Source of the DNA: a bacterium
Lineage (GTDB): Bacteria; Muiribacteriota; Ozemobacteria; Ozemobacterales; Ozemobacteraceae
DNA: 6,524 bases
Assembly (NCBI GenBank): GCA_016192885.1
Contig: JACPTH010000525.1
Location: 1-6,524, forward strand
Reading direction: 5' to 3'
The position numbers and the translations under genes were made by a program. Within the stretch, counting starts at the first letter, position 1, and each line of letters begins with the position of its first letter. This document shows positions 4,891 to 6,524 of the stretch, piece by piece. The notes beneath the pieces are model-generated. The model was not told where the DNA came from and searched no databases. It saw only the letters and a list, made by a program, of their open reading frames with translations.

Positions 4891-6524
4891 ATGAAGAAAA
4901 GAATGCTCTTTCAACTTTTTTTCTTTTTGTCTTTATTCTTCTTTATTGTTTCCTGCGGTAACTGCTTTGAAGGGCATGGCAACCCCGCTTCTTCATCCGG
5001 TTTTCTGACCCGCGAGCAAATCATGGAAATTCAAGAAAAGTTGGTTTGGGAAACAAATGATGAATATCAATCTCTTGGAAGCGTTCGAGCGAAAAAGGGA
5101 GGAGTTTTGCGTTCAGCTTCCCCTTCCTTTCCTCCGACCTTGCGAACGATCGGAAAAAATAGCAGCACAACGTTCAATTCAATGATCGAAGGGCTTTGTT
5201 ATGAGTCTTTGCTTGACCTTGATCCTTTGACTCTTAAGTATGTCCCAAACCTTGCCCGCAGATGGGCAATCGCCGAAGATAAGAGAACATTTTTTTTCGA
5301 AATCGATTCGAGAGCGCGTTGGTCCGACGGGAAGCCTGTAATCGCATCTGATGTGGTTTGTACATGGGATTTGCTGGTCGATCCGGCAATCGAATCCCCG
5401 TTTTCAAACGATTTCTGGGGTAAGTATGAACGCCCTTTCGGAGTGGCTTCCAACGTAATCATGATAAGGTCAAAAGAATTGAACTGGCGCGCTTTTCTTT
5501 CCGCGGGAATTTCCCTCGTAATTCTTCCGTCTCACATTCTCGATGGAATCAAAGGGAAAGACTACCTTGAAAAATTTCAAAACGTAATGATACCAGGTTC
5601 GGGCCCGTACATTTATGAAAGTTCGCGCGTTAATGAAGAGATAGTTTTTCGTCGTCGGGCTGATTGGTGGCAAGCGGATTTCCCAAAACAAAGGGGTTAT
5701 TACAACTTTGATAAACTTGATTTCATTTTCATTCAAGATGAGAATCTAATAAAGGAACGATTTAAAAAGGGCGATTTAGATTGGCTTTATGTAAACGTAG
5801 CCCGAGAATGGAATCAAGACTTCGTTCCATCAAATATGCCTCAGCTTTCCAAAGGATGGATTCAAAAAATCAAGGTTTACACCCATAACCCGATGGGAGT
5901 CTCAGGAATAGCTTTTAATCTTAGAGTTCCGCCTTTTAACGATAAAAGAGTCAGGAGAGCCATAGCCCACCTTTTTAATCGCGAGAAGCTAATGAATAAA
6001 TTGTTTTATAATGAATACGAGTTTACCGATTCCATGTACCCTAATTCTCCATATGAGAACCCGGAAAACCCGAAGACCCGCTTTGATCCGGATAAAGCCG
6101 CGGAGTTGCTTGAGGAGGCTGGTTGGCTCCAAAAAGATCGAGATTATGAAGGCTGGCTGATCAAAGACGGAAAACGCTTTCAGGCAAATTTAAACTGCAC
6201 TTCTCCAAGTACCGAGCGAGTTTTGACGGTTCTTCAAGAAGATTTGCGCGATCTGGGCATTGATCTAAGCATTAAGATGGTGACTTGGGCAACGGAGTTA
6301 AAGGAAGTGGGGGAAAGAAATTTTGGAATCTCTTATCGGGCATACGGAGGAGTTCTTTTTCCGAATCCTGAATCCATGCTTCATTCAAAGTTCGCAAACG
6401 TCCCAAATAGCGGGAATCTTTTCGGCTTTAAGAATCCGGTTGTTGATGAAATATGCGAAAGATACCCCCTTATGTTTGACGTAAAAGATCGAATTAAGGC
6501 TGTCAAGGACGTCGACAAGATAGT
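4891..6524 (+). CDS. Extracellular solute-binding lipoprotein, OppA/YejA-like (SBP family 5), 3' end outside the window
   Basis: This is the substrate-capturing lipoprotein of a peptide-type ABC importer. The frame is open for 544 codons to the window edge. Residues 1-21 form a lipoprotein signal peptide: KKR, a Phe/Leu-rich core, and lipobox IVSC with Cys22 as the lipid site; a second Cys is at 25. A polar linker runs to about 68. Family-5 features follow: KGGVLR at 69-74, YESLLDLDPLTL at 104-115, PNLARRW at 119-125, and WSDGKP at 144-149 followed by SDVVCTWD at 153-160. RGYYNFDKLDF at 268-278, FNLRVPPFNDKRVRRAIA at 342-359 and LFYNEY at 371-376 followed by PNS recall the YejA (microcin C/oligopeptide) branch. 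AAELLEEAGW at 403-412 is also typical. Alternative start: ATG 4873 adds six residues (MVNRCQ). The gene is transcribed away from the LivJ-like gene. Ligand unknown; a peptide is likely. Permease genes may follow beyond the window. Confidence 0.92.
   Translation, partial: MKKRMLFQLFFFLSLFFFIVSCGNCFEGHGNPASSSGFLTREQIMEIQEKLVWETNDEYQSLGSVRAKKGGVLRSASPSFPPTLRTIGKNSSTTFNSMIEGLCYESLLDLDPLTLKYVPNLARRWAIAEDKRTFFFEIDSRARWSDGKPVIASDVVCTWDLLVDPAIESPFSNDFWGKYERPFGVASNVIMIRSKELNWRAFLSAGISLVILPSHILDGIKGKDYLEKFQNVMIPGSGPYIYESSRVNEEIVFRRRADWWQADFPKQRGYYNFDKLDFIFIQDENLIKERFKKGDLDWLYVNVAREWNQDFVPSNMPQLSKGWIQKIKVYTHNPMGVSGIAFNLRVPPFNDKRVRRAIAHLFNREKLMNKLFYNEYEFTDSMYPNSPYENPENPKTRFDPDKAAELLEEAGWLQKDRDYEGWLIKDGKRFQANLNCTSPSTERVLTVLQEDLRDLGIDLSIKMVTWATELKEVGERNFGISYRAYGGVLFPNPESMLHSKFANVPNSGNLFGFKNPVVDEICERYPLMFDVKDRIKAVKDVDKI

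Noticed and set aside
4860..4900. Start at ATG 4884 for a plus-strand gene
   Set aside because: It is in a different frame from the signal peptide and the SBP family-5 motifs.
5199..5736. Two minus-strand open frames of 87 and 88 residues opposite the OppA-like gene
   Set aside because: They are antisense to strongly conserved SBP family-5 motifs and have no features of their own.

Overview
The window holds five protein genes in two divergent groups and no RNA gene, mobile element or CRISPR array that I can recognise. Four genes lie head to tail on the minus strand. In transcription order they are an anchored type-1 periplasmic binding protein (4746-3607), a membrane-anchored seven-repeat beta-propeller (3610-2438), NAD-dependent DNA ligase ligA (2387-471), and the 5' part of a queE-like radical-SAM gene (396-1) that runs off the left edge. 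On the plus strand an OppA/YejA-like solute-binding lipoprotein starts at about 4891 and runs off the right edge. The 144-base gap between the two groups must carry the leftward and rightward control signals.

The lipoprotein signal peptide, the two extracytoplasmic binding proteins and the anchored propeller fit a bacterium, probably with a Gram-negative envelope. Base composition is moderate, perhaps mid-40s % G+C by eye. Nothing here fixes the phylum. A free-standing propeller next to orphan binding proteins would suit a little-studied environmental lineage, but that is a guess.

The first two minus-strand genes overlap by 4 bases (GTGA) and are probably translationally coupled. Together they look like a periplasmic sensing or binding module with no permease, ATPase or kinase in view. 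ligA and queE follow after short gaps and may simply share the transcript. The divergent lipoprotein is of the peptide-uptake type and also has no transporter partner within the window.

The clearest anomaly is at the 3' end of ligA. The BRCT domain breaks off after its KTD motif, and the expected last 18 residues of the ligase are still encoded directly downstream in another frame. About 20 residues of the BRCT domain are missing between the two parts. This is best explained by a deletion whose length is not a multiple of three, either natural or an assembly error. I found no convincing wholly new system. The binding-protein/propeller pair is the most interesting functional hypothesis.
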